From NCBI RefSeq assembly GCF_023502205.1, contig NZ_JAMFLG010000031.1, forward strand, positions 1 to 53,441: a stretch of DNA of 53,441 nt, given 5' to 3'. This stretch comes from Aquiflexum sp. TKW24L (GTDB taxonomy: Bacteria; Bacteroidota; Bacteroidia; Cytophagales; Cyclobacteriaceae). A program made the position numbers and the translations under genes. The notes below the pieces were generated by a model. The model ran no database searches. It had not been told where the DNA came from and saw only the letters and a list, made by a program, of their open reading frames with translations. This document shows, piece by piece, positions 24,491 through 33,062 of this stretch (position 1 is the stretch's first letter; each line of letters starts with the position of its first letter).

Positions 24491-25742
24491 TTTTTCCTTT
24501 CAAAACAGGTTCTAACACCTCCAATTTTCCATCAATTCCTGCAGGAATGGGCAATCCCAAAATCGTCGCCAAAATAGGGTAAACGTGGATATTTTCGAAT
24601 GAAGGGATCAAAAGTCCATCCTTTACCATGGGTCCATTGGCATAAAATATCCCATGCATGTCCTTATACTCTGGACTGAATCCATGCTCTCCATATACTT
24701 CTGTTTTGAACATTGCTGCCCTATTTTGGTACGAAATCATTCCTTTTGAAGTAGTCAGGTAATGCCCCAAGTCGGGGATAATGATCAGGTCACCAAAGCG
24801 GTTTCTATACTTGTCAATATTCTTATAATACTCTTTGTCAGCCACGCGGACTACTTTGTAATGACTTGCCTTATCCGTCAATTCTGTGTAAACTTTTTCA
24901 AGTTCTTCTGTATTCTCTAAATGAAGATGTGCCAAAGCGCCGTTATTGACAACCCTTCCATCAATACCCTCAGTGATTTGATCCAGATTGAGCAGATTCC
25001 CTTTGGGAATATTGGTCATCCCATGATCAGACACGATAAATAGGTTGATGTCAAGGTCAAAACTCTTCAATCCTTCAAATAAGGCTCCAAGTTCCCGGTC
25101 TAATTTTTCCAGTCTTCCGCTGATTTCCTTGTCATTATCAGGACCATATCGATGCCCGATATCATCCATATCCGAAAAATAAAGCGTTATCATCCGCGGT
25201 CTTTCATCCTCAGGAAGCTGCAACCACTCAAAAACCTTGGAAATCCTGGTAAGATTAGAGACTCCTCCATCATAGCTATAGTAATAGCTTGGTCGTATTC
25301 CCTGTACCGGTGCTTCCGAACCAACGAAAAAGTAGCTTGCGGCCTTCATGCCGTTTTGCTCGGCCAATACCCATATCGGTGTTCCGCCATACCAATAGCC
25401 ATCTTCTATCACATCCCTATTCCCCATGGTATACACAATATCCTTTTCTGGTTCATAGAAGGAGTTGTCCACCAATCCGTGATTTTCGGGTTTCAGTCCG
25501 GTAGCAATTGTATAGTGGTTTGGAAAAGTTTTGCTGGGAAATGATGGAATCAGTGCCTCAGCAGCTGTTCCATTTTCTATAAATTTTGAAAGATTTTCAG
25601 GTTTGAACCTTTGGACATAATCGTGTCTGAAACCGTCAAGGGAAATCATAATCACATATTGATCCTTTTCTTGCGAAAAAACGGGACTGTTAAGTAGAAT
25701 TAGAAAAACAAATAGTACCAAAATGGATTTCATCGGTTTCAT
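24477..25742 (-). CDS. Secreted nucleotide pyrophosphatase/phosphodiesterase (NPP family)
   Basis: 421 aa alkaline-phosphatase-superfamily enzyme with signal peptide (residues 1-24, ending VFSQ). Metal and nucleophile motifs: ISLDGFRHDY (Asp36), SFPSKTFPNHYTI (nucleophile Thr72), SDMDDIGHRYGP and VSDHGM, and GEHGF near residue 355. Predicted periplasmic hydrolase of nucleotide pyrophosphates or phosphodiesters for phosphate and nucleoside scavenging. Two ATG codons lie at the start (25742 and 25733). First gene of a two-gene operon with the globin. Confidence 0.92.
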   Translation of the reverse strand: MKPMKSILVLFVFLILLNSPVFSQEKDQYVIMISLDGFRHDYVQRFKPENLSKFIENGTAAEALIPSFPSKTFPNHYTIATGLKPENHGLVDNSFYEPEKDIVYTMGNRDVIEDGYWYGGTPIWVLAEQNGMKAASYFFVGSEAPVQGIRPSYYYSYDGGVSNLTRISKVFEWLQLPEDERPRMITLYFSDMDDIGHRYGPDNDKEISGRLEKLDRELGALFEGLKSFDLDINLFIVSDHGMTNIPKGNLLNLDQITEGIDGRVVNNGALAHLHLENTEELEKVYTELTDKASHYKVVRVADKEYYKNIDKYRNRFGDLIIIPDLGHYLTTSKGMISYQNRAAMFKTEVYGEHGFSPEYKDMHGIFYANGPMVKDGLLIPSFENIHVYPILATILGLPIPAGIDGKLEVLEPVLKGKNEGN

Positions 25743-25909
25743 TTATTCAAGGTTTGATTTGACAGTAAAAGTAGCAGAAGAAAGTTTGGTAGCCAATTTG
25801 TTTCCAAACTTATGGAAATAAAAACCCACCTCGGTTAGATTCCTACACCCCGTTAAAATACAAGCTCGGCCACTTCCTCAACTAGTAGTTTTTTCATACT
25901 TTTAGGTTA

Positions 25910-26533
25910 ATGAAAATCACTGAACCAAAATCCGAAGCTTTAAACAAGGTAGAAGAACCTCATACGGAATATGGGGTATATTCCTATGCAGACTATCTGA
26001 CCTGGGAGTTGGATGAAATGGTGGAGCTTATCAAAGGGAAAATCTTCAAATCTGCTGCTGCCGCTCCCCGCAGAATCCATCAAAAAATTTCAGGAAATAT
26101 TTTTTTCAGATTATATAAACATTTAGAAAATCATCCTTGTGATGTTTTTTCCGCTCCATTTGATGTCCGGCTACCTGTCAAGTCAAAAAGAAATGAAGAT
26201 ATATTCACTGTTGTACAGCCTGATATTTCAGTGATTTGTGACAAATCCAAATTGGATGACCTGGGATGTATCGGTGCCCCTGACCTGATTGTGGAGATTC
26301 TATCTTTGGGAAACAATTCAAAAGAACTCAGAGACAAATATGAAGTCTATGAAGAAAGTGGCGTAAAAGAATATTGGGTTGTTTTACCCTACGAATGGAC
26401 GCTTTTGATTTATACTTTGATCGATGGAAAATATGTCCCATCTAAACTTTTTACTGTTGGCGATATTGTGGAATCAAAATGTATATCCGGCTTCAAACTT
26501 GACTTGAATGAAGTTTTCAACGATTTGGAATAG
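25910..26533 (+). CDS. Uma2 family endonuclease-like protein (DUF820)
   Basis: 207 aa PD-(D/E)xK-fold protein. Motifs in order: GKIFKSAAAAPRRIHQ, the VQPDISVIC strand, GAPDLIVEILS (the acidic E-x-L pair) and DKYEVYEESGVKEYWVV. The family is expanded in cyanobacteria and common in Bacteroidota; nuclease activity is predicted but biological roles are poorly known. Stand-alone gene followed by a strong terminator. Confidence 0.9.
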   Translation: MKITEPKSEALNKVEEPHTEYGVYSYADYLTWELDEMVELIKGKIFKSAAAAPRRIHQKISGNIFFRLYKHLENHPCDVFSAPFDVRLPVKSKRNEDIFTVVQPDISVICDKSKLDDLGCIGAPDLIVEILSLGNNSKELRDKYEVYEESGVKEYWVVLPYEWTLLIYTLIDGKYVPSKLFTVGDIVESKCISGFKLDLNEVFNDLE

Positions 26534-26550
26534 AGTTATCAATCAAAAAA

Positions 26551-26582
26551 AATCCCAAGTTGCTGACTCTTGGGATTTTTTG
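26551..26582. terminator. Bidirectional terminator between uma2-like gene and aguA
   Basis: Stem AATCCCAAG / CTTGGGATT with a nine-base loop, A-run before and TTTTTTG after, between two convergent genes; works on both strands. Confidence 0.9.
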
Positions 26583-26599
26583 TTGGTTTGTATTTGACT

Positions 26600-27691
26600 T
26601 TATATCAAAGGTTCTTGCTGACTGAGGCAATGGAATGAGCCCAAACCCCAGATCAGATCCAAGGAATTGACTCCAATGACTTTCCTTTCCGGAAAACAGG
26701 AAGTCAGAATCTCCAAGGCTTTCTCATCATTCTTGTCCTGAAAAGTTGGGACAATCACTGCGTGGTTGGCAATATAGAAATTGGCATAAGAAGCCGGTAG
26801 CCTTTGATCTTCATAGTATTTTGCAGAAGGCATGGGAAGCTCAATGATATTCAGCTGCTTGCCATCTTCCAATCTTAGTTCATGAAGCAATTCCAGATTT
26901 TCTTTCAAAGGCGCGTAATTCTCATCTGATTTATTTTGCTCGACGACTGTCACGACAGTGTCTTCATTGACAAAACGGGTCAGGTCATCGATGTGTCCAT
27001 CGGTATCATCTCCGATTATGCCATCTTTCAACCATAAGATATTTTCTACGCCATAATATCCTCTGAGATATTCTTCAATCTGCTTTTTGGATAAGCTCGG
27101 ATTTCTGTTTGGGTTCAGCAAACAAGCTTCTGAAGTCAGCAAAGTGCCTTTTCCGTTAAACTCGACAGATCCGCCTTCCATGACAATGCCTGGTTGGAAG
27201 CAGGGAACATTCCTAAATTCAGCGATTTTGATCGGAATCTGATTGTCTAAGTCATAGGGAGGGTATTTATCTCCCCAAGCATTGTAATTCCATTTGACCA
27301 AGATCTTCTTTTGATCTGCCTCAGGGTTGATCAAAAAAGCAGGACCATGATCTCTGCACCAAGCATCGTTGGTAGGGAAAAAGTGGAAGAAAACCTTGCC
27401 AAGATCCACACCTGCAACCTGCAAATGTCCCAAAGCAAATGCCCTCATCGCCTCATCTTTGACATTGATATGGACTTCTTCCCCCAAAGCCAAATATTTG
27501 ATAAACTCCGCATAGGCTGGGAAAATGGTATGAATTTTTCCTGGCCACGATTCTTCTTTATGCGGCCAACTCAGCCAAGTCGCCTGATGCGGCGCAAATT
27601 CAGCAGGGAAATAATACCCCAGTTCAGCTGGAGTCATTTTCCCGGATTGTGCCATTTCCAAAATATTTTTAGAACTGTAATTAGTCTTCAT
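26600..27691 (-). CDS. aguA: Agmatine deiminase
   Basis: 363 aa enzyme hydrolysing agmatine to N-carbamoylputrescine and ammonia. Guanidino-modifying fold with the early WLSWPH segment, NDAWCRDHGP, the VMEGGSVEFNGKGT loop, GDDTDGHIDDL with the catalytic His/Asp, and the C-terminal catalytic Cys355 in SFHCLSQQ (usually GGIHC; here GLGSFHC). A TTG extends the frame by one codon, but ATG 27691 is preferred. Overlaps the end of aguB by 11 nt, so the two pathway steps are co-translated. Confidence 0.95.
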   Translation of the reverse strand: MKTNYSSKNILEMAQSGKMTPAELGYYFPAEFAPHQATWLSWPHKEESWPGKIHTIFPAYAEFIKYLALGEEVHINVKDEAMRAFALGHLQVAGVDLGKVFFHFFPTNDAWCRDHGPAFLINPEADQKKILVKWNYNAWGDKYPPYDLDNQIPIKIAEFRNVPCFQPGIVMEGGSVEFNGKGTLLTSEACLLNPNRNPSLSKKQIEEYLRGYYGVENILWLKDGIIGDDTDGHIDDLTRFVNEDTVVTVVEQNKSDENYAPLKENLELLHELRLEDGKQLNIIELPMPSAKYYEDQRLPASYANFYIANHAVIVPTFQDKNDEKALEILTSCFPERKVIGVNSLDLIWGLGSFHCLSQQEPLI

Positions 27692-28556
27692 CAATAAATC
27701 TCTTAAGGATCGGGGAATAAGAATCTATGCGTCTGTCTCTCAAAAAAGGCCAATGGGTTCGGTAGCGATCGGAATTTTCCATGTCGAGTTCCTGAACATG
27801 GATTTCTTCAGCTACATGATCAGCTTGGTACAAAACCCTTCCAAAAGCATTGGTCGCAAAAGATCCTCCCCAAAATTGCTGATTCCCTTCTGTTCCTACC
27901 CTATTGACAGAGACTACCGGAACCCCATTTGCTACGGCATGGGAGCGCTGTATGGTCTGCCAAGCTTGGTATTGTTCGTCGTTGGTTTCTTTTGTCGCCT
28001 CCCTGTGCCAACCGATCGCAGTTGGATAAAACAGGATTTCTGCTCCCATCAGGGAAGTGATTCTTGCTGCCTCAGGATACCATTGGTCCCAACAGATCAA
28101 TACACCTATCGTTCCGACTTTGGTTTTGAAGACTTTGTATCCCATATCTCCTGGAGTGAAATAGAACTTCTCATAATATCCCGGATCGTCAGGAATGTGC
28201 ATTTTGCGGTATTTTCCCAAATAAGACCCATCGGAATCCAATACCGCGGTTGTATTGTGGTACAATCCCTCTGCTCGTTTTTCAAAAAGGGAAGCCACGA
28301 TGACTACTCCGAGTTCTTTGGCCAATGCAGAAAAAGTTGTTGTAGCGGGGCCGGGAATCGACTCAGCCAATTTGAAATTGTCATGGTCCTCCACATCGCA
28401 GAAATACAGGGAACCGAAAAGCTCCTGCAAGCAAACGATCTGCGCACCTTTGGCGGCAGCTTCACGGATTCCCGCAATGGCTTTGGCCATATTGTCTGAG
28501 AGGTCACTGGAACAAGATGTTTGCACCATGCCTACTTTGATGGTTCTTTTTGACAC
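27681..28556 (-). CDS. aguB: N-carbamoylputrescine amidase
   Basis: 291 aa nitrilase-superfamily enzyme converting N-carbamoylputrescine to putrescine, CO2 and ammonia. The catalytic triad is Glu45 (CLQELF), Lys118 (YRKMHIPDD) and Cys155 (ICWDQWYPEAAR). The WHREATKETNDEQYQAWQ region and C-terminal RTHWPFLRDRRIDSY are typical of the plant/bacterial AguB type. Upstream partner of aguA; together they make a complete agmatine-to-putrescine route. The arginine decarboxylase needed to supply agmatine is not in this window. Confidence 0.95.
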   Translation of the reverse strand: MSKRTIKVGMVQTSCSSDLSDNMAKAIAGIREAAAKGAQIVCLQELFGSLYFCDVEDHDNFKLAESIPGPATTTFSALAKELGVVIVASLFEKRAEGLYHNTTAVLDSDGSYLGKYRKMHIPDDPGYYEKFYFTPGDMGYKVFKTKVGTIGVLICWDQWYPEAARITSLMGAEILFYPTAIGWHREATKETNDEQYQAWQTIQRSHAVANGVPVVSVNRVGTEGNQQFWGGSFATNAFGRVLYQADHVAEEIHVQELDMENSDRYRTHWPFLRDRRIDSYSPILKRFIDED

Positions 28557-28668
28557 TTTATATAATTTACGATTGACTATTCCTTTTGAATTTTCAAAAT
28601 TAGACTATTATTCAAAAATAGTAAACCCATTTAAAAGAGATATTGGTTCCAAGACAAATTGTTATTCC

Positions 28669-28731
28669 ACCTTTTCAAAAGGTTAGACTGAAAAAATCTA
28701 CCTAAGGAGACGCTTGCGCCACTAACCTTTT
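28669..28731. other. Competing inverted repeats in the leader region of the peptide gene
   Basis: AAAAGGT (28677-28683) can pair with ACCTTTT just before it (28669-28675) or, as AAAAGGTTAG (28677-28686), with CTAACCTTTT (28722-28731). The pairings are mutually exclusive, as in attenuators. It lies 120-180 nt upstream of the peptide gene and inside the divergent promoter region of aguB, so whether it is transcribed is unknown. Confidence 0.4.
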
Positions 28732-28852
28732 AAATGATATTTCAGCCAATTGCAAAAAAAATTCCATTTATAAAATGAGGTAAACTTTAAGTAAATCAAT
28801 GAAGTAATAAAACTAGTTAGTCGATTGACTGATCACTTTTGCGCAAAGGTTT

Positions 28853-29071
28853 ATGTTAAACAAAATCATTGAAATCTTTAAAAAATTAATTTTAGGAACA
28901 GGAGCAATCGTTCTAAGCCTTGGGTTCCTAGCACCCTTGAAATCAAGTGCCCAAGCATCGGTAGACCCGGATAAACCAAAGTATTACAAAATGTCACAAA
29001 TAGGTCCTAATACCTTTTGTTGTGTAGAAAGTACGAACTACTTGGACTCATGTACAGGAATACCTTGTTAG
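28853..29071 (+). CDS. Small exported four-cysteine peptide (NVEALA-like type)
   Basis: 72 aa precursor: basic N-terminus, hydrophobic segment (residues 13-28), a probable signal-peptidase I site after SSAQA (~residue 35), then a ~37-residue mature peptide ending CC-V-E-S-T-N-Y-L-D-SC-T-G-I-P-C. Four Cys in the last 18 residues suggest two disulfides. The size, layout and position before a beta-propeller lipoprotein recall the NVEALA-family peptides of Bacteroides, though the NVEALA motif itself is not present. Too short for a catalytic domain; function unknown. The surrounding DNA is markedly AT-rich. Confidence 0.75.
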   Translation: MLNKIIEIFKKLILGTGAIVLSLGFLAPLKSSAQASVDPDKPKYYKMSQIGPNTFCCVESTNYLDSCTGIPC

Positions 29072-29096
29072 AAATCTAGAACTTATCAAAATTAAC

Positions 29097-29118
29097 AAAG
29101 AGGGGGAAACCCCTCTTT
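29097..29118 (+). terminator. GNRA-loop hairpin between peptide and propeller genes
   Basis: Nine-base perfect stem AAAGAGGGG / CCCCTCTTT closed by the stable tetraloop GAAA, ending 14 nt before the next ATG. The 3' arm ends in CTTT followed by AG, so it is a partial terminator or an RNA-stability element that would favour the peptide over the downstream lipoprotein. Confidence 0.7.
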
Positions 29119-29132
29119 AGATTACTCTCTCT

Positions 29133-30329
29133 ATGAAAAAATGTCTCTATATTTTACTGGTTATTATAGTCTCTTTTTTATTTGTTAATTGTTCTTCGCC
29201 CGACAAAAAAGATACAATCGAACCAAAATCTATATTATTGAATCTTGAAGATGCAAATCCCGAAAGATTTGAATCGATCTTTACAATAGAGGAAATGATC
29301 TCTATTGTAGAATCGGAAAATATTTCAATAAAACAAATCAAAAGAATCCTATCTAGAGAAAACAATTATTGGTTGCTTTCTTCAAATAAAATTTTTCTTC
29401 TTGATGCGAGTGGTAAAATGTTAGATTCGATTTCTAGATTGGGAGATGGTCCCGGAGAATTTCAGTCTGTTGATGACATTCGATGGAATGACGAATCCAA
29501 TTTTATAGAGGTGTTAGATAAAAACAGTGGCAAATTATTGAGATTCAATTCTAAAGGAGAATTTCAAAATGAATGGAAAAATCCTTATCTGTACTTAGCC
29601 ACTTCGTTTATACCCAAAGGAGATGATTATTTTATTTATGGTGGAGTTTTTTTTAATGGAGATGGAGATCGCACGGTTTTGGTCTCTGGAAAAACTGGTG
29701 AAAAAAAGAGAGGGTTCAGCAAAATTGGAAATGAAAGAAGTTTTTTAAGTGTACTAAACAATGACACTTTTTATGCTAATGATGGAGAAATTGAGTTTTT
29801 TTATTCCGATAATGATACACTTTACACACTTAGCGAACAGGGATTAAATGTAAAATACATTATTGATTTCGGAAAGTTTCAAACTCCTAGTGAGTTCTTT
29901 GATCGTTCATTTGAAAACATAATGGATTTTAGAAATCAAGCAGCTGCCAATGATTATGCTTCAGTTTTTTCAATACAACCAACTGATAACCATTTTTTCC
30001 TTTTCGTTATTCAGGGTTCTAAGTTCTATACTGCAATTGTAGACAGAAATACAAATGAGGTGAGGATAGCAAAAGGTTGGTCGACCGAATTTGGAAGCGA
30101 TTTTTCAGGTTTGAGTTCCTATCTAGCCTATACTCCGATTGGAAGTGATAGCCAATTCTTATATTTCTCCATAGACCCTTATTCAATTAAATCGGAAATT
30201 GATAAACTGAATGGAAATCCATCACTCTCCGAATTCTTAAAAATCAATCAATATATTAATCGCATATATCAAGATTTTGATAAGTATGAAAACCCTTACA
30301 TATTAAAAATCCGAATCAATGATTTTTAA
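29133..30329 (+). CDS. 6-bladed beta-propeller lipoprotein
   Basis: 398 aa. Lipoprotein signal with Cys20 (LFVNCSS). The body carries repeated propeller strands, notably IFLLDASGKMLDSISRLGDG, then GPGEFQSVDDI and later LLRFNSKGEFQ, the NHL/DUF5128-type signature of Bacteroidota 6-bladed beta-propeller proteins. Exposed to the periplasm or surface; no enzymatic motif. Paired with the small Cys-rich peptide gene upstream, a recurrent arrangement in this phylum. It probably binds a ligand or the peptide itself (inferred). Confidence 0.82.
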   Translation: MKKCLYILLVIIVSFLFVNCSSPDKKDTIEPKSILLNLEDANPERFESIFTIEEMISIVESENISIKQIKRILSRENNYWLLSSNKIFLLDASGKMLDSISRLGDGPGEFQSVDDIRWNDESNFIEVLDKNSGKLLRFNSKGEFQNEWKNPYLYLATSFIPKGDDYFIYGGVFFNGDGDRTVLVSGKTGEKKRGFSKIGNERSFLSVLNNDTFYANDGEIEFFYSDNDTLYTLSEQGLNVKYIIDFGKFQTPSEFFDRSFENIMDFRNQAAANDYASVFSIQPTDNHFFLFVIQGSKFYTAIVDRNTNEVRIAKGWSTEFGSDFSGLSSYLAYTPIGSDSQFLYFSIDPYSIKSEIDKLNGNPSLSEFLKINQYINRIYQDFDKYENPYILKIRINDF

Positions 30330-30513
30330 TGAAATAGTCATTATCATCGATAACCTCTGACTAAACCACCATTTTAACTCCATTGAAAATATTTTGGTTG
30401 AAAAATGAAAGTTTAAATCTAAAATCACTAACCGCAAAAGCTGAATAAGGCTACTTTGGACAGACGAAAGTCAACAGTAGTCTATCCCCATTCGCCCCTC
30501 CTCATTTTTTCCA

Positions 30514-30521
30514 TATATTTG
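30514..30521 (+). promoter_or_regulatory. -7 element TATATTTG of the M3 peptidase gene
   Basis: Exact TAnnTTTG match, 25 nt before the ATG at 30547. The -33 TTG is absent, so expression may need an activator. Confidence 0.5.
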
Positions 30522-30546
30522 CAGGCAAACCCAAATGTATGTTCCT

Positions 30547-32682
30547 ATGAAAAAAACAATTATTGCAATTGCAGCCTCCGGAGCTTTGCTCTATGCCTGC
30601 GGTGCCAAAGAAGAAAAATCAGAAAATATGAATCCATTCTTTGAAGCGTATGACACGCCTTTTGAAGTTCCTCCTTTTGACAAAATCGAAAACGAGCATT
30701 TTTCACCGGCTATTTTGGAAGGAATCAAGCAGCAGCAGGCAGAAATAGATGCCATCGTCAATAATCCTGAGGACCCGACTTTTGCCAATACAATCGAAGC
30801 AATGGAAAAGTCCGGAGAATTGCTAGCCAAAGTCTCTACGGTATTCTCCAATTTCAATTCGGCACACACCAACGATACGCTTCAGGCAACAGCCAAAGAA
30901 TTGGCTCCTGAAACTTCAAAACATTCTGACAACATCAGCCTTAATGAAAAACTCTTCGCAAGGGTTAACAGCATTTGGGAAAAGAAAGACAATCTGGATT
31001 TGACTGCAGAGCAACAAAAACTGCTGGAAAAAACCTACAAATCCTTTGTCCGAAACGGTGCCAATCTCAATGAAGCCGACAAGGAGAAACTGAGAAATAT
31101 CAATTCCAAACTCTCTGTATGGAGTTTGACTTTCGGCCAAAACCTTTTGGCAGAAACAAATGCCTTCAAAATGTATATCGATACTGAAGCCGACCTTGCA
31201 GGACTCCCTCAGGGATTGAAAGATGCAGCATTCCAAGATGCTGAAGCTGCGGGCGAAGAAGATAAATACCTCTTTACCCTTCAGAATCCAAGCATCATGC
31301 CTTTCCTTCAATATGCCGATAATAGGGAATTGAGGAAGCAGATCTGGGAAGCTTACCAAAGCCGCGCCAACCATGACAATGACAAAGACAACAAAGCTAT
31401 CGTAGTGGAAATGGCTAACCTGAGAAGAGAAAAAGCTCAGTTGCTCGGTTATAAAAGCCATGCTGATTATGTCTTGGAAGAATCGATGGCCAAAACTTCA
31501 GAACAGGTTTACAACCTATTGAACCAACTTTGGACTCCCGCTTTGGCAAAAGCCAATCAAGAAAAAGATGAAATGCAGACGATCGTTGTAGCAGATGGAA
31601 AAGATTTCAACATTGAGCCTTGGGACTGGAGATATTACGAAGAGAAACTCCGTCAGCAGAAATTCAACCTTGACGAACAGGAAGTAAAACCATATTTCGC
31701 TTTGGACAAGGTGCAGGCAGGTGTCTTTATGGTTGTCAAAAACCTGTTTGGATTGACATTTGAAGAAATCAAAGACATCCCAACCTACCATTCTGATGCC
31801 AAAGCCTATGAAGTAAAAGAAGCAGACGGCACCCACGTGGGTGTTTTATACATGGATTTCCATCCAAGAGCTTCCAAAAGAGGCGGTGCTTGGATGACAT
31901 CATACCGTCCTCAGCAAACCATCGATGGCGTCAGAAAAGCGCCGGTCATTTCGATTGTCTGCAATTTCTCCAAGCCAACCGGAGACGCTCCGGCATTGTT
32001 GACCTTCAATGAGGTGACAACATTCTTCCATGAGTTTGGCCATGCACTCCATGGTTTGCTATCCAATGTGCAGTACAGAAGCCTTGCAGGAACTTCCGTC
32101 CCTAGAGATTTCGTCGAGCTGCCTTCACAGATTATGGAAAACTGGGCAACCGAACCAACAGTCCTGAAGCAATATGCCATCCACTACAAAACAGGCGAAC
32201 CCATCCCTGATGAACTGATCGAAAAACTCAAAAACTCAGGTACTTTCGGACAAGGATTTGCCACAACGGAATATTTGGCTGCCTCGCTTTTGGATTTGGA
32301 CTACCATACACAAGAAAAGGAAATTGTAGGAAGTGCCAATGATTTTGAAAAAGCATCTTTGGAAAAAATCGGCCTGATGGGTGAAATCATCCCAAGATAT
32401 CGAAGCACCTACTTCCAGCATATTTTTGCAGGAGGTTATTCTTCAGGCTATTACAGCTATATCTGGTCGGGCGTACTGGATACAGATGCTTTCCAGGCAT
32501 TCAAGGAAACAGAACTCTTCAACCCCGAAAAAGCATTAGCCTTCAGAAAAGAAATCCTTGAAAGAGGCGGAACAGACGAACCGATGAAAATGTATGTCAA
32601 CTTCCGTGGTGCTGAACCAAAGATCGATGCACTTTTGAAGAAAAGAGGTTTGGATCAGGTGAGTGTTGAAAGGAATAAATAA
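30547..32682 (+). CDS. M3 family metallopeptidase lipoprotein (peptidyl-dipeptidase Dcp-like)
   Basis: 711 aa zinc peptidase. Lipoprotein signal with Cys after LLYA (residues 13-18) places it in the periplasm. The catalytic motif HEFGHALHG starts at residue 495; MDFHPRASKRGGAW and the late GGYSSGYYSYIWS are M3 signatures. Dcp-type enzymes release dipeptides from peptide C-termini. ATG 30547 is preferred over the frame start at 30535 because it begins the lipoprotein signal. Followed by a strong terminator. Confidence 0.95.
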   Translation: MKKTIIAIAASGALLYACGAKEEKSENMNPFFEAYDTPFEVPPFDKIENEHFSPAILEGIKQQQAEIDAIVNNPEDPTFANTIEAMEKSGELLAKVSTVFSNFNSAHTNDTLQATAKELAPETSKHSDNISLNEKLFARVNSIWEKKDNLDLTAEQQKLLEKTYKSFVRNGANLNEADKEKLRNINSKLSVWSLTFGQNLLAETNAFKMYIDTEADLAGLPQGLKDAAFQDAEAAGEEDKYLFTLQNPSIMPFLQYADNRELRKQIWEAYQSRANHDNDKDNKAIVVEMANLRREKAQLLGYKSHADYVLEESMAKTSEQVYNLLNQLWTPALAKANQEKDEMQTIVVADGKDFNIEPWDWRYYEEKLRQQKFNLDEQEVKPYFALDKVQAGVFMVVKNLFGLTFEEIKDIPTYHSDAKAYEVKEADGTHVGVLYMDFHPRASKRGGAWMTSYRPQQTIDGVRKAPVISIVCNFSKPTGDAPALLTFNEVTTFFHEFGHALHGLLSNVQYRSLAGTSVPRDFVELPSQIMENWATEPTVLKQYAIHYKTGEPIPDELIEKLKNSGTFGQGFATTEYLAASLLDLDYHTQEKEIVGSANDFEKASLEKIGLMGEIIPRYRSTYFQHIFAGGYSSGYYSYIWSGVLDTDAFQAFKETELFNPEKALAFRKEILERGGTDEPMKMYVNFRGAEPKIDALLKKRGLDQVSVERNK

Positions 32683-32686
32683 AATA

Positions 32687-32885
32687 ATGACCGATGACCG
32701 ATGTAGGATGTTATAGATCACATTAAGTTGTACTAAGCTTATTCGGATTTTCTACTTTTTCATTATTTCGGAATAACACAATAAAAACCATCCCTGCCTG
32801 GAGCGGGATGGTTTTTTTGTTTTGTTAATTCCATTTGAACCAAGAAAAAAACATTTGAAAGAGCGACACATCGGTCATCGGTCAT
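32687..32885. repeat. 18-bp perfect inverted repeat bracketing the M3 terminator
   Basis: ATGACCGATGACCGATGT at 32687-32704 is the exact reverse complement of 32868-32885, 163 nt apart. Each arm itself contains a tandem GACCGAT. The enclosed sequence holds the M3 terminator and no gene. Could be a MITE-like insertion end pair or part of a dispersed repeat family. Confidence 0.65.
32785..32819 (+). terminator. Rho-independent terminator of the M3 peptidase gene
   Basis: Ten-base stem AAACCATCCC / GGGATGGTTT followed by a T-run (TTTTTTG), 100 nt past the stop. Confidence 0.92.
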
Positions 32886-32935
32886 CTGACAAATTCTTTG
32901 ACAAAACTAAAGCACGAATCAGCAACCCATCTACT

Positions 32936-33040
32936 TCACTCCTTCTTATACCTCAGCTTAAAATTCAAATTCTCCAGGTAATCCCCATCTGCCAGGGCCT
33001 TGATCTCAAACTCCAAGATTCCAGGTTCGGAGGTGACTTT
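32936..33040 (-). pseudogene. C-terminal relic of an unidentified protein
   Basis: Minus-strand frame of 34 codons, open only from an upstream stop, encoding EPGILEFEIKALADGDYLE and then a basic LNFKLRYKKE end. Protein-like composition and a natural-looking C-terminus, but no start. Probably the tail of a deleted gene joined to the decayed T9SS gene beside it. Confidence 0.4.
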
Positions 33041-33062
33041 TCATGCATTTATGTCTGATACT

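Noticed and set aside
32822-33058. 78-codon plus frame after the M3 terminator
   Set aside because: No family features; it crosses the 18-bp inverted repeat and is antisense to a protein-like relic.
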